A DNA stretch of 64,000 nucleotides, from contig VWZL01000024.1 of NCBI GenBank assembly GCA_013396915.1, forward strand, positions 368,236-432,235, written 5' to 3'. Position 1 is the stretch's first letter; each line of letters starts with the position of its first letter. Positions 34,986 to 47,365 of the stretch are shown one piece after another. This stretch comes from Stercorarius parasiticus. Taxonomy: Eukaryota > Chordata > Aves > Charadriiformes > Stercorariidae. The notes under the pieces were generated by a model. It did no database searches and had not been told where the DNA came from. It saw nothing but the letters and a program-made list of their open reading frames with translations. The position numbers and the translations under genes were made by a program.

Positions 34986-37900
34986 AAAAAAACATCTTTT
35001 CTTTTTCAGAGGTGGCCTTATTTCTGTGTTAGGTGAAAAAACTGCTGTGTAGACCATGGGTGAGATTTGGAGGGGCCAGGCTTTCAGGGGGTGAGGGCTT
35101 CAATACTTCCATCACCTGCAACCGGGACAGCTTAGTCCTGATTTGGCATTGGAGAAGGCAAAACGATGTCTTTTCAGCCTCAGCAAGCATGTTGTGAGGA
35201 TCTCCAAATGCCAGCCTATGGTTGATGTAACGATCCTGCAGATCTCATCAGATGGAGGCTGTGACAAGTTGCCAGGTGGCTGGTGCTCACCTGGAGTGGT
35301 GGGCATGGTCATGTCTTCTCTGAACAGAGAGTATTAGACGCACACAATACCTACCATCAACCAGTACCCAGGCATAAAGGGTACAGAGGGAACAGCAGCT
35401 GTGGTCCATGTTATGCTGTGCCTGCTCCTCCCTTGGGTCCATGTTTTTCACACCCTGAGCGCTGCTCTTCCCACAGTAAGTGTGCACTGGCAGGTGATTG
35501 CGTGTTACAGATTGACACAGATCACCATCCAGGACTGGCCCTGCTAAAGCCCTGGTGCCAACTAAACAGAAAGGACTAGGTGAGGTCCGCCATTCTCTTG
35601 CAGGGCACAGGGTGGGTTTGTATTTGGATGGAAGCTATCCTCTTAGAGCAGCCTTAAGTTCTCAGTTCTTGCGCTCCAGAAGGAACCAGACTGGAGCCAC
35701 CTGGAAATACCATCTCCAACGTTGCTGTGGCTGGGACCACAAGGCTTCAAACGTCCAAAGAGAGTCTGTCTCTCTTATGACATTTGTCCCATCGTTTCAG
35801 GGTCTGATCTGTGCTTCCAAAAGTCAGTCCTATGGTATATAAGCCTGGCCTTGAATGTCCTCCAAGTTCATCCTTTATAAATGCACACCCATAGCACAGC
35901 CCGACAGCAGCAGGGAGAGTGGAGAAGGCACCACATCACCCAGCACCGAGAGCACTGTGGGAAGGCAAATCAGTAAAAGGAATAGCATGATAGAAGCCAG
36001 TGTCCAGGAAAAAACCAACACCATATGCTCCATTCTCCTTCTCAGTATGTTCCCCTTTTTCACAAGTTTCAGCCTTGCTTGTCCGTGCTGAGGGCCAGAG
36101 AGCAGATGGATGTTACCTGGAGTGCTTCTCCTCACCCCTGGAAGCACTCTTTCATTTCTCTCTGCCTCTCCACAACACAGCACCACACAGCAGCACCCTC
36201 CCTCACCCCACCACCGCCCCTCCTCCTCTCCTTCCCCCTCATGCCGTGGCTTGACACAGAGGAACCTGAAAATTCGCTGTGATGTTTGAATCCCAGCCAA
36301 AACTGAAAGTGAGACCCCGCCACTGGTCCGAAAGCTTAAAAAACATATGGCATTAATTCTCCTTTCCCACAGTTCCTAAAACTGCAATTAAAAGCAGCCC
36401 CCACCAAACAGAGCCCCATAACTCAGCTCCGTGATTTATTGGAATAACGAAGCTTTAGGGGAAAGTTGGCGAGGACCAGGAATTCCACGTCCGGGAGCCG
36501 GGCTCCACGCACATGGCCCACGCACAGCCGAATTTATTTTATTAGCATGCCACCGGTGGAAGAGCAGGATCAGAGAGGACATTCCTTTGAGAAAGCTTAT
36601 CTTTGGCACCCATTTGGCTTCCAACAATAAAGCAGCCCCTGCATCTGCAGGCGGAAGGAGATGCTGCGTGGCAGGAGCAATCAAACGAAAGCCGGCTGGG
36701 GATAATCTGTCTCCGTGCCGCAGTGAACCAGAGGGTGAACAAAGTACCTGCTTTTTCCCATCAGTAACAAATAAACATGGCCCGTGAGATGCCAAAGACT
36801 GCAAATCTCCTCTTGCCCAAGGAGGTGCTTTATCATCCTTGCTTTCTCAAAACCAAGGCCTTTCAGCTCTTTAGCTGTGAGCAAACATGAAAGTCGAGCT
36901 GCGAAGCTCAGATCTAGGTTTTTAAATGTATCTCAGTAGTCTGGGAGGGGAGGTGGGCAGAGGAAAGTCATTCTAGCTGAGGATGCAGATTTCTGCCTGT
37001 CTGTCATTTTGCTAATGCCTGTTACGATGATCCTTTCTAATGGTTAAATGCAGTAACTAAGTATAGACAGGATCAAACTAATTTCTAGGAGATATTTTAT
37101 ACTCTTTGTCAATGTCAATGACCCGAGACTTGCACATCACTCAAACTCATGTGATAAAGACAAACTTTAGCCAAATGGAGTCTCAGAGTAATGCCAGGAA
37201 AGAAGTACAAGAATTACCCTCTCCATTTAAAAGACGGTACAGTAGCAAGACCAAACACATCAAATGTCCTTCTCCTTTGGAAAACACAGTCTCTGCCTAC
37301 TGTCCAGCTCTGGTTTCCACCTCCATACTTGCTGATACAGCCGTTTTTAGGAGCACTGGTCTATCTAGTGTTTGGCATCATGCTTGTGATGGTTTTGCTC
37401 ACCACACCACTGAAAAGGCAACCCACGGGCCCACCTACCCAACTTCATTGGGTGAGCAGGAATATTTTGCATTGCAACCTGTTTCCACACAGCAGTTTGT
37501 GTAGATGGCTGATAACATTTTTAAAACAGACTTTCAGGTGCAGGAGATTATATTCACCCCAAGCAGAACCTTAAGCTGCAAAGCCTTGTGTCACTGTGTT
37601 GTACAGCTCTTGCGCTGGCAATTAGCAGAGTGGGGTACTCCCCCTACAAAGAGACCATTTGCTGAACACCTGCCTTGATAGAGATCTCCAAACATCATTG
37701 CTGATGGGGAATTGTCACTATGCAACTTTATACTGGAGCAGGTGCAGCGGAAAGCTGGCTGCAGTGTCTGGTGACAGGAGACTGAAGTTGTTTGGTTTGC
37801 TTTGCCTATCAAAACAAAAGTGAGACATAAGTGGAAATAAGAAGCTTTTTTCTAATTGTCTCAGGAATGAAGTTTTGGCTGGCTCTTGGAGCCTTTCAAG

Positions 37901-38501
37901 CAGAGGAGTGGAGGCAAGAGACCTTCAGGGTCTGAGGATGGAGTTACTGGAAGGAACCAGCTGTCAGGACAGGGATGAACCTGGGGTCAGAAAATGAAGC
38001 TTGGTAAGAGTCAGCGAGGATGGTATTCACCCCATCTAACTTCAGACATGTCCTCAGCTGAGTTAATCCCTCAAGGTCCCCTTCATAGTCAATGGGCAGA
38101 AACAGACACATGCAGGGCATGATTCATCTTACCTGTTGCAGATGTCTTCTTCAGGCCAAGATGAATTACTCCCTACGGCCCACTGACTATATTGATTAGA
38201 TGTCCACTAACAGCAACCTGAGCAGAGGGTACTGAGCTTACTGCTACTGCTGTCTAAATGGGTGCCCAGTGATGCCAGCAGCCTTTCGATGTGCCTCCTC
38301 GCTCATCTGCTCTATCCCACTGCGACAGCCCAGCTGTGGTCCATATGCAGAAGTCCAGACAAAGTACTACGTCTTCAGATCCACTGGAGAGCTGTATCTC
38401 ATAAAGCTGAACCACTAAAGATAGGAGTGAACAGAAATGCTGCTGATTGCAATGATATTACAGTGTCTCAGATACCTGGCCAACATGCTTTGCTCACAAC
38501 G
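34986..38501. other. Unique non-coding stretch
   Basis: No gene is recognised. A pyrimidine-rich CCTCC/CCACC tract lies at 36185-36240 and makes several false open frames (for example 35875-36300 minus, 141 codons). A possible regulatory segment at 36310-36780 is described under findings. Confidence 0.55.
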
Positions 38502-38862
38502 TCTGGAGAAGAGAAGGCTCTGGGTAGACCTTAATTGCGGCCTTTCAGTACTTAAAGGGGACTTATAAGAAAGATGTGGACAGACTTTTTAGCAGGGCCT
38601 GTTGTGATAGGACAAGGGATAATGGTTTTAAACTAAAAGAGGGTAGATTCACACTAGATATAAGGAAGACATTTTTTACACTGATGGTGGTGAACCACTG
38701 GCCCAGGTTGCCCAGAGAGGTAGTAGATGCCCCATCCCTGGAAACATCCAAGGTCAGGTTGGATGGGGCTCTGAGCAACCTGATCTAGTTGAGGATGTCC
38801 CTGCTTGTTGACCTTTAAAGGTCCCCTCCAACCCAAACTATTCTATGATTCTATGATTCTAT
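38502..38862 (+). mobile_element. CR1 LINE 3' end with ORF2 tail remnant
   Basis: The longest-reading CR1 copy here. It begins near TCTGGAGAAGAGAAGGCTC and carries the last part of the reverse-transcriptase ORF. The frame starting 38576 reads DRLFSRACCDRTRDNGFKL and then RKTFFTLMVVNHWPRLPREVVDAPSL, the conserved CR1 ORF2 C terminus, ending in a stop near 38788. The 3' UTR runs through GATGGGGCTCTGAGCAACCT to the ATTCTATG tail (about 2.5 units). The ORF is short and 5'-truncated, so the copy cannot be autonomous. Confidence 0.95.
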
Positions 38863-41800
38863 AAAATAAGTCATCAGATGTGGAAAGGGACCCACATTAT
38901 CGGAGACTGTTGTGTTCTTAAGCTTCCTTCATGGTCTTCATCCCAAGATCTTCGAAGAATTTCCCTTAACTTCCCTCTTGACAGTGGAAGATCCTAGGAC
39001 GGTATGGACACCTGGACTCTCTTCTGCTCTCTTTATTTAACACGTTATAAATATGACTTTTCATCTTTTCCTCCCTATCTAGACTCTAATATTGATACAG
39101 GAGGCAAGTACAGCCAGTATTGCATGGAGGAGCTGCCACATCTGTTTAGTGGGTGCTGTGGACTACAGTATTCACTGCAAACATGAGGGACAGACTGGGA
39201 TGATTCTAGGATGCAGACCACTTCTGTCAGATAATAGTACATTGATCAGTGCAAGGATGAAGAACAAGGGCAGAAAAATTAAAATTCAACTAGCTCTGAA
39301 GTTCACTCATTGGACAATATGTGCCTTACCAAAGGCAAGCCAGGATGCCAGGGACATTTGTTCTTCATCCACTGCAGGTCAGAAGCTCCATGAAAGTTCA
39401 TGATGTCCTGGCACTGGTCCACAGGGCAAGCGTTTATAGTGGGATGTTGTGGTGATGAGAGCTTGTGTGATCTGTCAACATAGGAGTGGGCCTGGTCAGT
39501 GGGAGGAGGCAAGGTCTTACTACCTCTGTAGGGAACATTAGCGAGACGTGACTGAAGTAATACACTCAGTTGTGGTGCCTGGACTTTTAAATGAACTTTT
39601 TAAATCTGGAAAGAGTGCAGAAAAAAATGCACTGAGAACTGCTGAATCTGCCACAGTGTGACTCGGAAGAAGCTCAGATCTTTTGTTTATCAAAGACAGA
39701 TGTTTTCCACCTTTCTTGACTTGTGATCCCTGTGGATTTTCCCTTAAAATGCAGACAACTGGCAAATTCCAGCCTGTTGGCAGCTGATGCCCCTTTCCCA
39801 GCCTTTTCCATGGAAGCCTCAGGAGTTACCACTGTCCTGCCAGGCATCCCAGGGCCATAGGCTGCAAACCACCTCACTAGAGCAGCACATCTCTCATAGC
39901 AACGTGCTCTCCTGTTGGACAGACAAAGCCAAAATGGAATACAGAGGTCTGGAGTGAGAGAGATGCAAGTGGAAAGCAAGATTCAAACAGATGGTGGCAA
40001 TGAAGACAAGGAGGGCCCTGCTCCTTGACATCTTCAAAATAGGTTTCAATATTTTCTGAGAGATTGTCTAAGCCAGTAGCTTGTGGAGACCTCTGAAAAA
40101 AAAATTCCCTTTACTGTTCTTAGTCACCTTTACAGACCCTTCTGAAATAGCCTTTACACCCACCATTACTCACAGACCATAAGTGGAAAACCACTAGTTT
40201 GGCAAGAAATGACAGCAGCACAAAGGAGAAGACCGTAACGCTCTCTTCTGACTTCAAGTCTGTAGTATAATGGAATAGTGCTTGCTTTGCTCAACAGAAA
40301 AATATACAAATAATCAGAAAAACATGGCAACGGGATGACAAATCTATGGTATCACATTTCCCAGAATGACCTCAAAGTCATAAATCAGATCTCTGAATTG
40401 TCAGCAGCAATCCAGCTGAACAGCCAAATTGCCCCACCATCCAGCATATTTTATTAACCGTTATTACTGTGCATTATTTATTTACCGAGTGCGGTACATG
40501 CAGACATTGCTTTACAGGTACATAAAAAACCACCCCAAGGAGTTCAGTTATATTCAGGCACACAAATATGATACTCATTGCAGCAGCACTATGGGTTAAC
40601 GATTGTGGTGCTGCTTCAGGTTTCTTGCTTCCTTTTTGATTTTATTGCACTGAAGCCAAACACATTTTAAACTCTGGACTTCGAGTCAACCTGTCTGTCT
40701 GAGGCAGTGTATGGCCATATTAGCTTAGGATCAGAGTGTCTGATGGGCTTATTTGTTCTACCAGGATAGCTAAACTCGGGGCTGTGAACTGACACTTGAA
40801 CTGGCTGGAAATTTTCCACCAAACTTTTTTGTTTTCGATTGCCAGTGGGAGATGATGCCTTAGCAAAACCAGGGATTTTTGCACACAAACTGAGCACCCC
40901 ACTTGGGTGGAAGGCAGGCTTTGCGCTTGCTTGTGTGCAAAACTCACTCTCCCCTTTTCCCTATTCAGGGAGATGGGGAGAGAGGGGTTAAAACAAAATA
41001 CTACATCATGGTTTCTATTTGTTTTCTTTGCATAAGGGGGAAAGAAGACCCTCTTTTACTTCAGCCAATGTTTATTACTCTATCATTGAGTGTCTTTTAG
41101 GCCAGGAGGCTGACCCAGCAACATCCCCACAGAACCTGTGTGCCCTGTGCTGCACAAGATGTGTCAAGCTCCAAGTGGAAAAGTGTCTTCTTTGGGCTCT
41201 GCCATTCTTCCATGCACTGCAGGCTGATGGGTGATGGTATTGGAGGACGAGTGCTCAGCAGCTTCTCCTCCAGCCCACCAACCTTCCATGGACCCTTAAG
41301 ATCTTGAGGGTCTGCATACCTGGGTCAGGACATAATTGGGTGGCGAGCAGAGCCCATACCTCAACATCTTCCAACTCTGCTTGTGTGCAGCAGGAGTTAC
41401 ATTATAATAAATAGAAGCAAGGTATTTTACATCCTCATTTTCCAGCATACTGCTTGTTTCATAGGTGTTTAGAGTCATTGCTGCTGCTTGAACCCATCAA
41501 AGGGCTCAAGATCATATATGTGGTGATGAGAGAAAGCAAAGGAACTGAGCAATTGGATCAATTGCAGATTTACTGGGGATACTAACGGGAAGATATTTCT
41601 CCCCTTTGCACACCCTGATGCAGTTACTGATCAGCTTTTCTCTCATAGTACATGATTTCTTCCAATCCCAGTTACTGCTGGGAGGAAAGACATAGCAAAA
41701 TCACTGTCTCAGATAGCAGCGGTTTCTCATCCAGCCAGAGCAAGCCAAGAACATTTCCCACCATAAGCATCAAAGCACCCTTCTCCAGATGTCTGGAGGA

Positions 41801-41967
41801 AAGACAGCATCTGTCTGTCTGACGGGAAGTCTCCGCATCTCTCAGGGACGTAGGAGGGTTTGCCTCTGCTTTTTTTCTTCTAGCATTATTACTCTGGACT
41901 CAAACATAAGAGAGGGTCCTTTACTGATCCCATCCATTGTGAAGTGCCGGTGGAAATCCATGTGAGC
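38863..41967. other. Unique non-coding stretch
   Basis: No gene or recognisable repeat. Open frames are at most about 103 codons. The composition around 40.0-40.7 kb is AT-rich. Confidence 0.6.
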
Positions 41968-41998
41968 TATTAATTAATGACTTAATTGCTAATTATTT
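41968..41998. promoter_or_regulatory. Dense homeodomain (TAAT) motif cluster
   Basis: Within 31 bases there are ATTAATTAATGA, CTTAATTG and CTAATTAT, giving at least four TAAT/ATTA cores on both strands spaced about 8 bases apart. Such arrays are common in homeodomain-bound conserved non-coding elements but also arise in AT-rich DNA. Confidence 0.3.
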
Positions 41999-43589
41999 CA
42001 GTACTGGAAAGTATGTTAGACCCTCCCAGTCTGGCCAGGTACACAGCCCTGCCCTGGGGAGTTACTGGCTCATTTCTGACAGCATGGAACAAGGTTGTAA
42101 TGAAGTGGTGAAAAGTTGAGGGGAGAGAGAAGTTGGGGCATCTGCTCAGGCTTAACAAGCACCAGTGCCCAGCCTGGCACAGCAAAGACATGGAAAACTA
42201 ACACCCACAACAAGGATGCGTATTTTCTTACTTGTTTCTCACAGGCAACATAGCTAAAGGCATCTTGAAGAGGAATGTAAAAAAGACATGGGACATTTCT
42301 GATATATAAGAAGTGAAAGAAGCTATAAAGGAATGTTTGGGTGGCTAAGACACAAACTCGTAGATCTTCCCTACCTGGGATTAAATTCTTCCTTGGCCCA
42401 AAATTTTCAGCATAACCATGGGTAAATCACATGAAGTCCTCAGTATCTGAGCTGCCTAACTGGCAATACCAACATATCCAAGGGGACAGTGCCAAGACAA
42501 ACAGAAGCCATACTGGGAAGTGCTGGTAGCCCTGGTAGCCAGGCCTGGCAAGAGCTGCAGCAGGCAACGCTCCACACAGGAGCCGTGCCACGACTCGCAC
42601 AGCCTGCTTTTTCCTCATACCCAGAAACTCAATGATCTTCAGTCTTGCCTGGTGCTGGAGAACCTGCCAAAAATACAGCCCCAGTTGTCCCTGGGAGAGC
42701 TGGGGAAATGCAAGTGTATCTGGGAGCAGCCTGGAGCCATCATCCAAGAAGTCATCCCAGGCTTTTCTTCTCCAGTGCTCTTCATTTTGTGGGATAACTT
42801 CTAGTGGTGGCAGTTAACATGTAGTCCTCCTGTGGTGCTGCCGCTGCCACCCCTGTGCCCTGTCCCCAGATAAAGTTGCAGTGGGGTGCAGCCCTGCAAA
42901 CAAGCCCATCTAGATTTCTGCTAATAAATGCTCTTCCTGGAGCCCTTCTTTTCCCCCATGTGTCAGGAGCTAATGATGGGTTGTAAAAAGCTGACCAGAC
43001 TCTGCCACTACACCACCAGAAGCAGCAGGTCTTCCTGCAGGTAGCATCTCCTGACCCTCAGGGTCTGTGATTTAACAAGATGAAGGCAAGAGTGTCTCTT
43101 GCACAGAGCCAAAGAGAGGTGAGATCTCAGCATGTCTGAACCCCCCTGGAGTCAGAAACCTCCTCCGGGCTGGCATCCTAAAAAGTCACATCTTCGCAAC
43201 AAGCAAATGGCATGTGGCCCCAGAATTCTCAGTCCTGTAGACACTTCACTTTCCTGGTGTGAGCAGCCTTGGAGAAATCCCACAGGTTTCCAGCATCTGA
43301 ATTTTTGAATGAGGAGGTGCGTATTAGAAGTCTCGTTGCTCAGAGCATGGGCATGCATGTGAGTTCAGCTTTTCCAGAGCCGTGGTAGGAAAAAGCTGAT
43401 GTCAGGCCAGACATAAGCAATATACATCTTAACGGCGAGGCAGGAAACATATCTCTGTGTTCCTGATAACCTTAGAAAGCAAGTGCTTGGATTGCTACAC
43501 AGAGGATTTGTAGCAACAAGGAGAATGTAATTAAATAACAGGGATGATCTCATTATTGTAATGATGAGGTGTCATTTAATAAGGAGAAT
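41999..43589. other. Unique non-coding stretch
   Basis: No gene is recognised. A weak minus-strand MIR-like block (CATGGGTAAATCACATGAAG then CCTCAGTATCTGAGC) is present at about 42410-42452. It is too diverged to list separately with confidence. Confidence 0.55.
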
Positions 43590-43680
43590 CCAGGACTGGG
43601 AGCTGAAAACAGGAGTCCTAATCCTAGCTCTGGCTCCCGGCTCCAGTAGGTCACATAAGGCTGGCACCCTTTCTTCAATG
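43590..43680 (-). repeat. MIR-like SINE 5' fragment
   Basis: On the plus strand CAGGACTGGGAGCTGAAAAC, AGGAGTCCTAATCCTAGCTC, TGGCTC and GGTCACATAAG follow the reverse-complement MIR order (GGACTGGGAGTCAGGAGACC, TTCTAGTCCCAGCTCTG, GTGACCTTGGG). The resemblance over the first 45 bases is good. Confidence 0.55.
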
Positions 43681-44035
43681 TGTTTTTATGAAACACAAAG
43701 CACTGGCAGACCCTGGTGCTTACAGAAGCTCTTGCAACAAAGAGAACAACAACAGCAACAATAAAAATTGTCTTGTCCCTTTACCTTCTGCATAAAAGCT
43801 GGGTTAGCACAATTTTCCTTTATATAAGGGACAATGAGGCTGTCCGGCAGATGATGCTTATGCAGAGTTCAGAACCAGGAGGTCACCGAAGGAAATGCTA
43901 AAACTTGCTCTAATCCTCAGACTCTTCCAAATGCAAGCCCGAGTGACCGATTATCAGACCCTGCTATGGCATTTGTGGGGTAATACAGCCTCAGAGGAAT
44001 CATTTCCCTAAATAAAGTTGTTTATTTATATAGAT
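43681..44035. other. Unique non-coding stretch
   Basis: No gene is recognised. A small CAACAG/CAACAA run is present at 43747-43763. Confidence 0.6.
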
Positions 44036-44050
44036 ATGTGTGTGTGTGTG
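44036..44050. repeat. (TG)n microsatellite
   Basis: About seven TG units, followed by an imperfect extension (TTTGTGTATG). Confidence 0.9.
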
Positions 44051-44172
44051 TTTGTGTATGTTTGATCAGGAGGATCAGGATGGTTTCAAAGCCGTATCAT
44101 AGGAAATGTACAGTCTATCTTAACAGGGGACCTGCCCATACATTATGTGTATCAAAACTTGATTCAATCCAG

Positions 44173-44250
44173 AGGCTGGATCTCTTGAATCCAGCCTACC
44201 CCTCCCTCCCTCCCTCCATCCATCCCTCTCTCCCTTCCTTCCTCCCTTCA
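44173..44250. repeat. Stem-loop plus pyrimidine tract
   Basis: Inverted arms AGGCTGGAT (44173-44181) and ATCCAGCCT (44189-44197) flank a 7-base loop. They run straight into a C/T-only tract with CCCT and CCAT units (44198-44250). Polypyrimidine mirror tracts of this kind can adopt triplex (H-DNA) structure. This is simple sequence rather than a gene. Confidence 0.8.
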
Positions 44251-46737
44251 GTCAGTATTATCATCCTTTATCCTTGGTACTGATGCTAAATTTGGTAGGT
44301 TCTAAGTCATATCTCCCTCTTCCCCCCCTATTTTCTGCTTTCACTGTGCTGCATATTTTGGTTTTTGAGGCTGGGAGCCCTGAGGGGTGATGCAGGCCAT
44401 GCCAGGCAGTGTGCTCTGCAGTGCTTTGAGAAGGGCTGTTCACACCTCTGAAATGCTACTTTGGGTTTTCTTGTTCCTTATCATTCAGCATGTTCTGCAA
44501 CAGTTATTCATCATGGCAGTGTCGCCTGGTACCAAGGCTGAGGTGCCAAGCAGGGTCTACTCAGCACCCAAAATTTGCGTCCCAGATGCGGACACCTCAG
44601 CAGTTCCCATCAGCCGTGGTGGTGTTTCTGGGCCACCCATGAGACCTCAATGCCATCCCACATCCCAGTAGCTCTATGTCCAGGCTTTTGCCCTGCTTTT
44701 GCCACCATCCTTACCCCATCCCCACGCTGAGAGGCTCGTTGGAGGGCAGAGTCCTCTCCCACAGGTCAGAACAGAGAAACCTCCCCCTGCGCAGCGTGGG
44801 ATGTTGCTCCCTTTTTCCTTGGCATAAGAAAGCTGGAGCATGGAAGGGATTTTTCCCCACAGCCTGACCTGCAAACACTTAGCAAAGTAAACAGCTTTGC
44901 TCTCTGATCCCTTCCAGAATTACAAAAAGTTAAGACTAGAGCAGCATGTGTAATAGATTTCAGCTCAGTCCCGCAGCCTTATCCCAAAACAAGTCTTTGC
45001 CTTTTAATTTTACCATTTGCTTCTGAGCCTTACATGATACTGCCGCTTTTCCTTTGTTTTTAAACAAGCCAAACACAGCGGATAAAAATGCTGAGCTCCT
45101 TCTCAAACACGCACCATGCACACACAGAACGCTGGGACGCATCCATGAGAAACTGTCCTCCATTCAACAAACAGCCCGCAAGACAAAATAAACCACCGGA
45201 GCATCCCGTGATCAAGACCACATTACGGGAATCCAGTGTTTTGATCTTTTCCATGGCAGGATTCAGGGCTCCCCGGCTGCCAGGTCTTGGGCTTTTTTCC
45301 ATTGCCCAGATCCTGGAATCTTTGTTTTCATCTTTTTTAAAAGCAGCTTTCTAGCCCTCGCATTTGGGGAGAAAAGCTTAAAAGCCTTAAGATCGGAATT
45401 TTATAATCTTTAAACCAACCTTGCTATCTGAGACAGGACCAGTGACTCATTTTTGAATTTCCAGTGTTAAAATATCAGTACTGTTGCTAATCACTCATAC
45501 TAATATCACCAGCCAACAGCAAGTTTAATGAGGGTGGTAATGAGCTGCTTGCTGTCCCCAATCCACACTTCACAACCATAACGGGTCTTTCCTTCAGCCT
45601 TATGATGATACCATAAAACATCTTAAGGGAAGTTGGTAGCAGCTCTCATCTGCACTGCTCAAAGTAAGTAGATGTCAGGAGAAGTTATGATGTTTTGGTC
45701 TCCTGGGTTCTATGTCTTGACCCAAGACTTGGATCAGGTATAACATATATAAAAGGTATTGAGTATATGGTCTGATGCTACTAAGCCCTAACTGACTACT
45801 TTTGCTTATCCCAGAGACCAAGGGCTCCAGCAGCACCCGTTCCCATCCCTGGAGTTCACACTCTGGGGGCCCTGAACAGACAACTGTGTGAAACCAGCCT
45901 GGGAAACACAAGGTTTCTCTGCGTAGCAACCCAGGCTGGATTTCCCTCTCCTTTCCATGGATGTCTGCAGTGCTTCAGGAAGGTTAGATATGAGCTAAAC
46001 AATGTCTGAGCGGTTTGAAATATTTCAAATGACTAATTTCCACCATCTCCTCCTCCCGCCTCCCCTTGGTGGAAAAGCAAACCTTAAACCACTACATTTC
46101 TTTGCAAAACTTGTCATGAAAAATTCATCCTGTTTTCTGGCTGCCTGTAAAACCACCGGAATAAAATTGGTGTTTCTCTTATTGCTATTGCTATGATGTG
46201 AAGCATAGCTGCTTTCTAACAGCCTCCTTGAACCGAGGGAAATGTCTAGTTTTCTTTAGTCAGGAGACAGCTCCAGGACTCCCCATTTATGGGATGATCT
46301 GGTTAAAACTTTGCAAAAGGGAACCCAGAGAATTTCCCCGTAGTCTTATTTTGGTTTTTCCTAAGTGGGAAGTGCACGAGTCCCACATTCTCTATTAATC
46401 ATTTGAGGAACCACAAGAGAAAGAAAAAAAAAGTCAACATGAGTTCCTCTTCCCTCACAAGCTGGCTTGAAGGTGGTTGTGGTTGGAGAGAGAGGAGTGA
46501 AAAAGAAGGAAAAATGACATAGCAAGGTGATTTAATGGAAATCCCAAACCGAGAGCTTGTTCCTAAAGTCTGCCCTGGCAGTGGGGGCAGGTGCACAGAC
46601 AGACCCTTCACCCAACAATGAAACCACAGCATGGGATGTATTTAGTACTGCCCTGTTGTTGGAGGTTAAAAATAGTGGGAGATGGATGACTCATTGCTCC
46701 TCATGGGGCAGGAGATCATTCCTCTGTGTGCATGTGG
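44251..46737. other. Unique non-coding stretch
   Basis: No gene is recognised. Frames are at most 94 codons. The plus-strand frame 44387-44671 has a hydrophobic run (LLWVFLFLIIQHVLQQLFIM) but no other evidence of coding. Confidence 0.6.
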
Positions 46738-47365
46738 AGTGATGGAAGGACGGAGGGGTGGAGAGGTGGAGGGATGGAGGGGTGAAGGGATAGAAGGGTG
46801 GAGAGGTGGAGGGATGGAGGGGTGGAGAGGTGGAGGGATGCAGGGNNNNNNNNNNNNNNNNNNNNNNNNNNNNNNNNNNNNNNNNNNNNNNNNNNNNNNN
46901 NNNNNNNNNNNNNNNNNNNNNNNNNNNNNNNNNNNNNNNNNNNNNNNNNNNNNNNNNNNNNNNNNNNNNNNNNNNNNNNNNNNNNNNNNNNNNNNNNNNN
47001 NNNNNNNNNNNNNNNNNNNNNNNNNNNNNNNNNNNNNNNNNNNNNNNNNNNNNNNNNNNNNNNNNNNNNNNNNNNNNNNNNNNNNNNNNNNNNNNNNNNN
47101 NNNNNNNNNNNNNNNNNNNNNNNNNNNNNNNNNNNNNNNNNNNNNNNNNNNNNNNNNNNNNNNNNNNNNNNNNNNNNNNNNNNNNNNNNNNNNNNNNNNN
47201 NNNNNNNNNNNNNNNNNNNNNNNNNNNNNNNNNNNNNNNNNNNNNNNNNNNNNNNNNNNNNNNNNNNNNNNNNNNNNNNNNNNNNNNNNNNNNNNNNNNN
47301 NNNNNNNNNNNNNNNNNNNNNNNNNNNNNNNNNNNNNNNNNNNNNNGGGGTGGAGGGGTGGAATG
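46738..47365 (+). repeat. G-rich minisatellite, 8-bp unit with 24-bp period
   Basis: Both sides of the gap are built from 8-base units of the form RTGGAGRG. In the left flank they are ordered ATGGAGGG, GTGGAGAG, GTGGAGGG, which repeats as a 24-base higher-order unit at least twice before 46845. The right flank (47347-47365) has the same unit. The plus strand is almost free of C and could form G-quadruplexes. Open frames through this array (46682-47389, 46691-47425, 46798-47889) are artefacts of the repeat and the N run. Confidence 0.93.
46846..47346. other. Assembly gap, 501 N
   Basis: The gap lies inside the G-rich minisatellite, since the same repeat is on both sides. Its true length is unknown and the array probably caused the assembly break. 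Confidence 0.99.

Noticed and set aside
42410..42452. Minus-strand MIR-like fragment
   Set aside because: The order of blocks is right but divergence is too high for a separate call without a profile search.
44387..44671. Plus-strand frame with a possible membrane segment (LLWVFLFLIIQHVLQQLFIM)
   Set aside because: An isolated hydrophobic run in a 94-codon frame with no homology or context is expected by chance in T-rich DNA.
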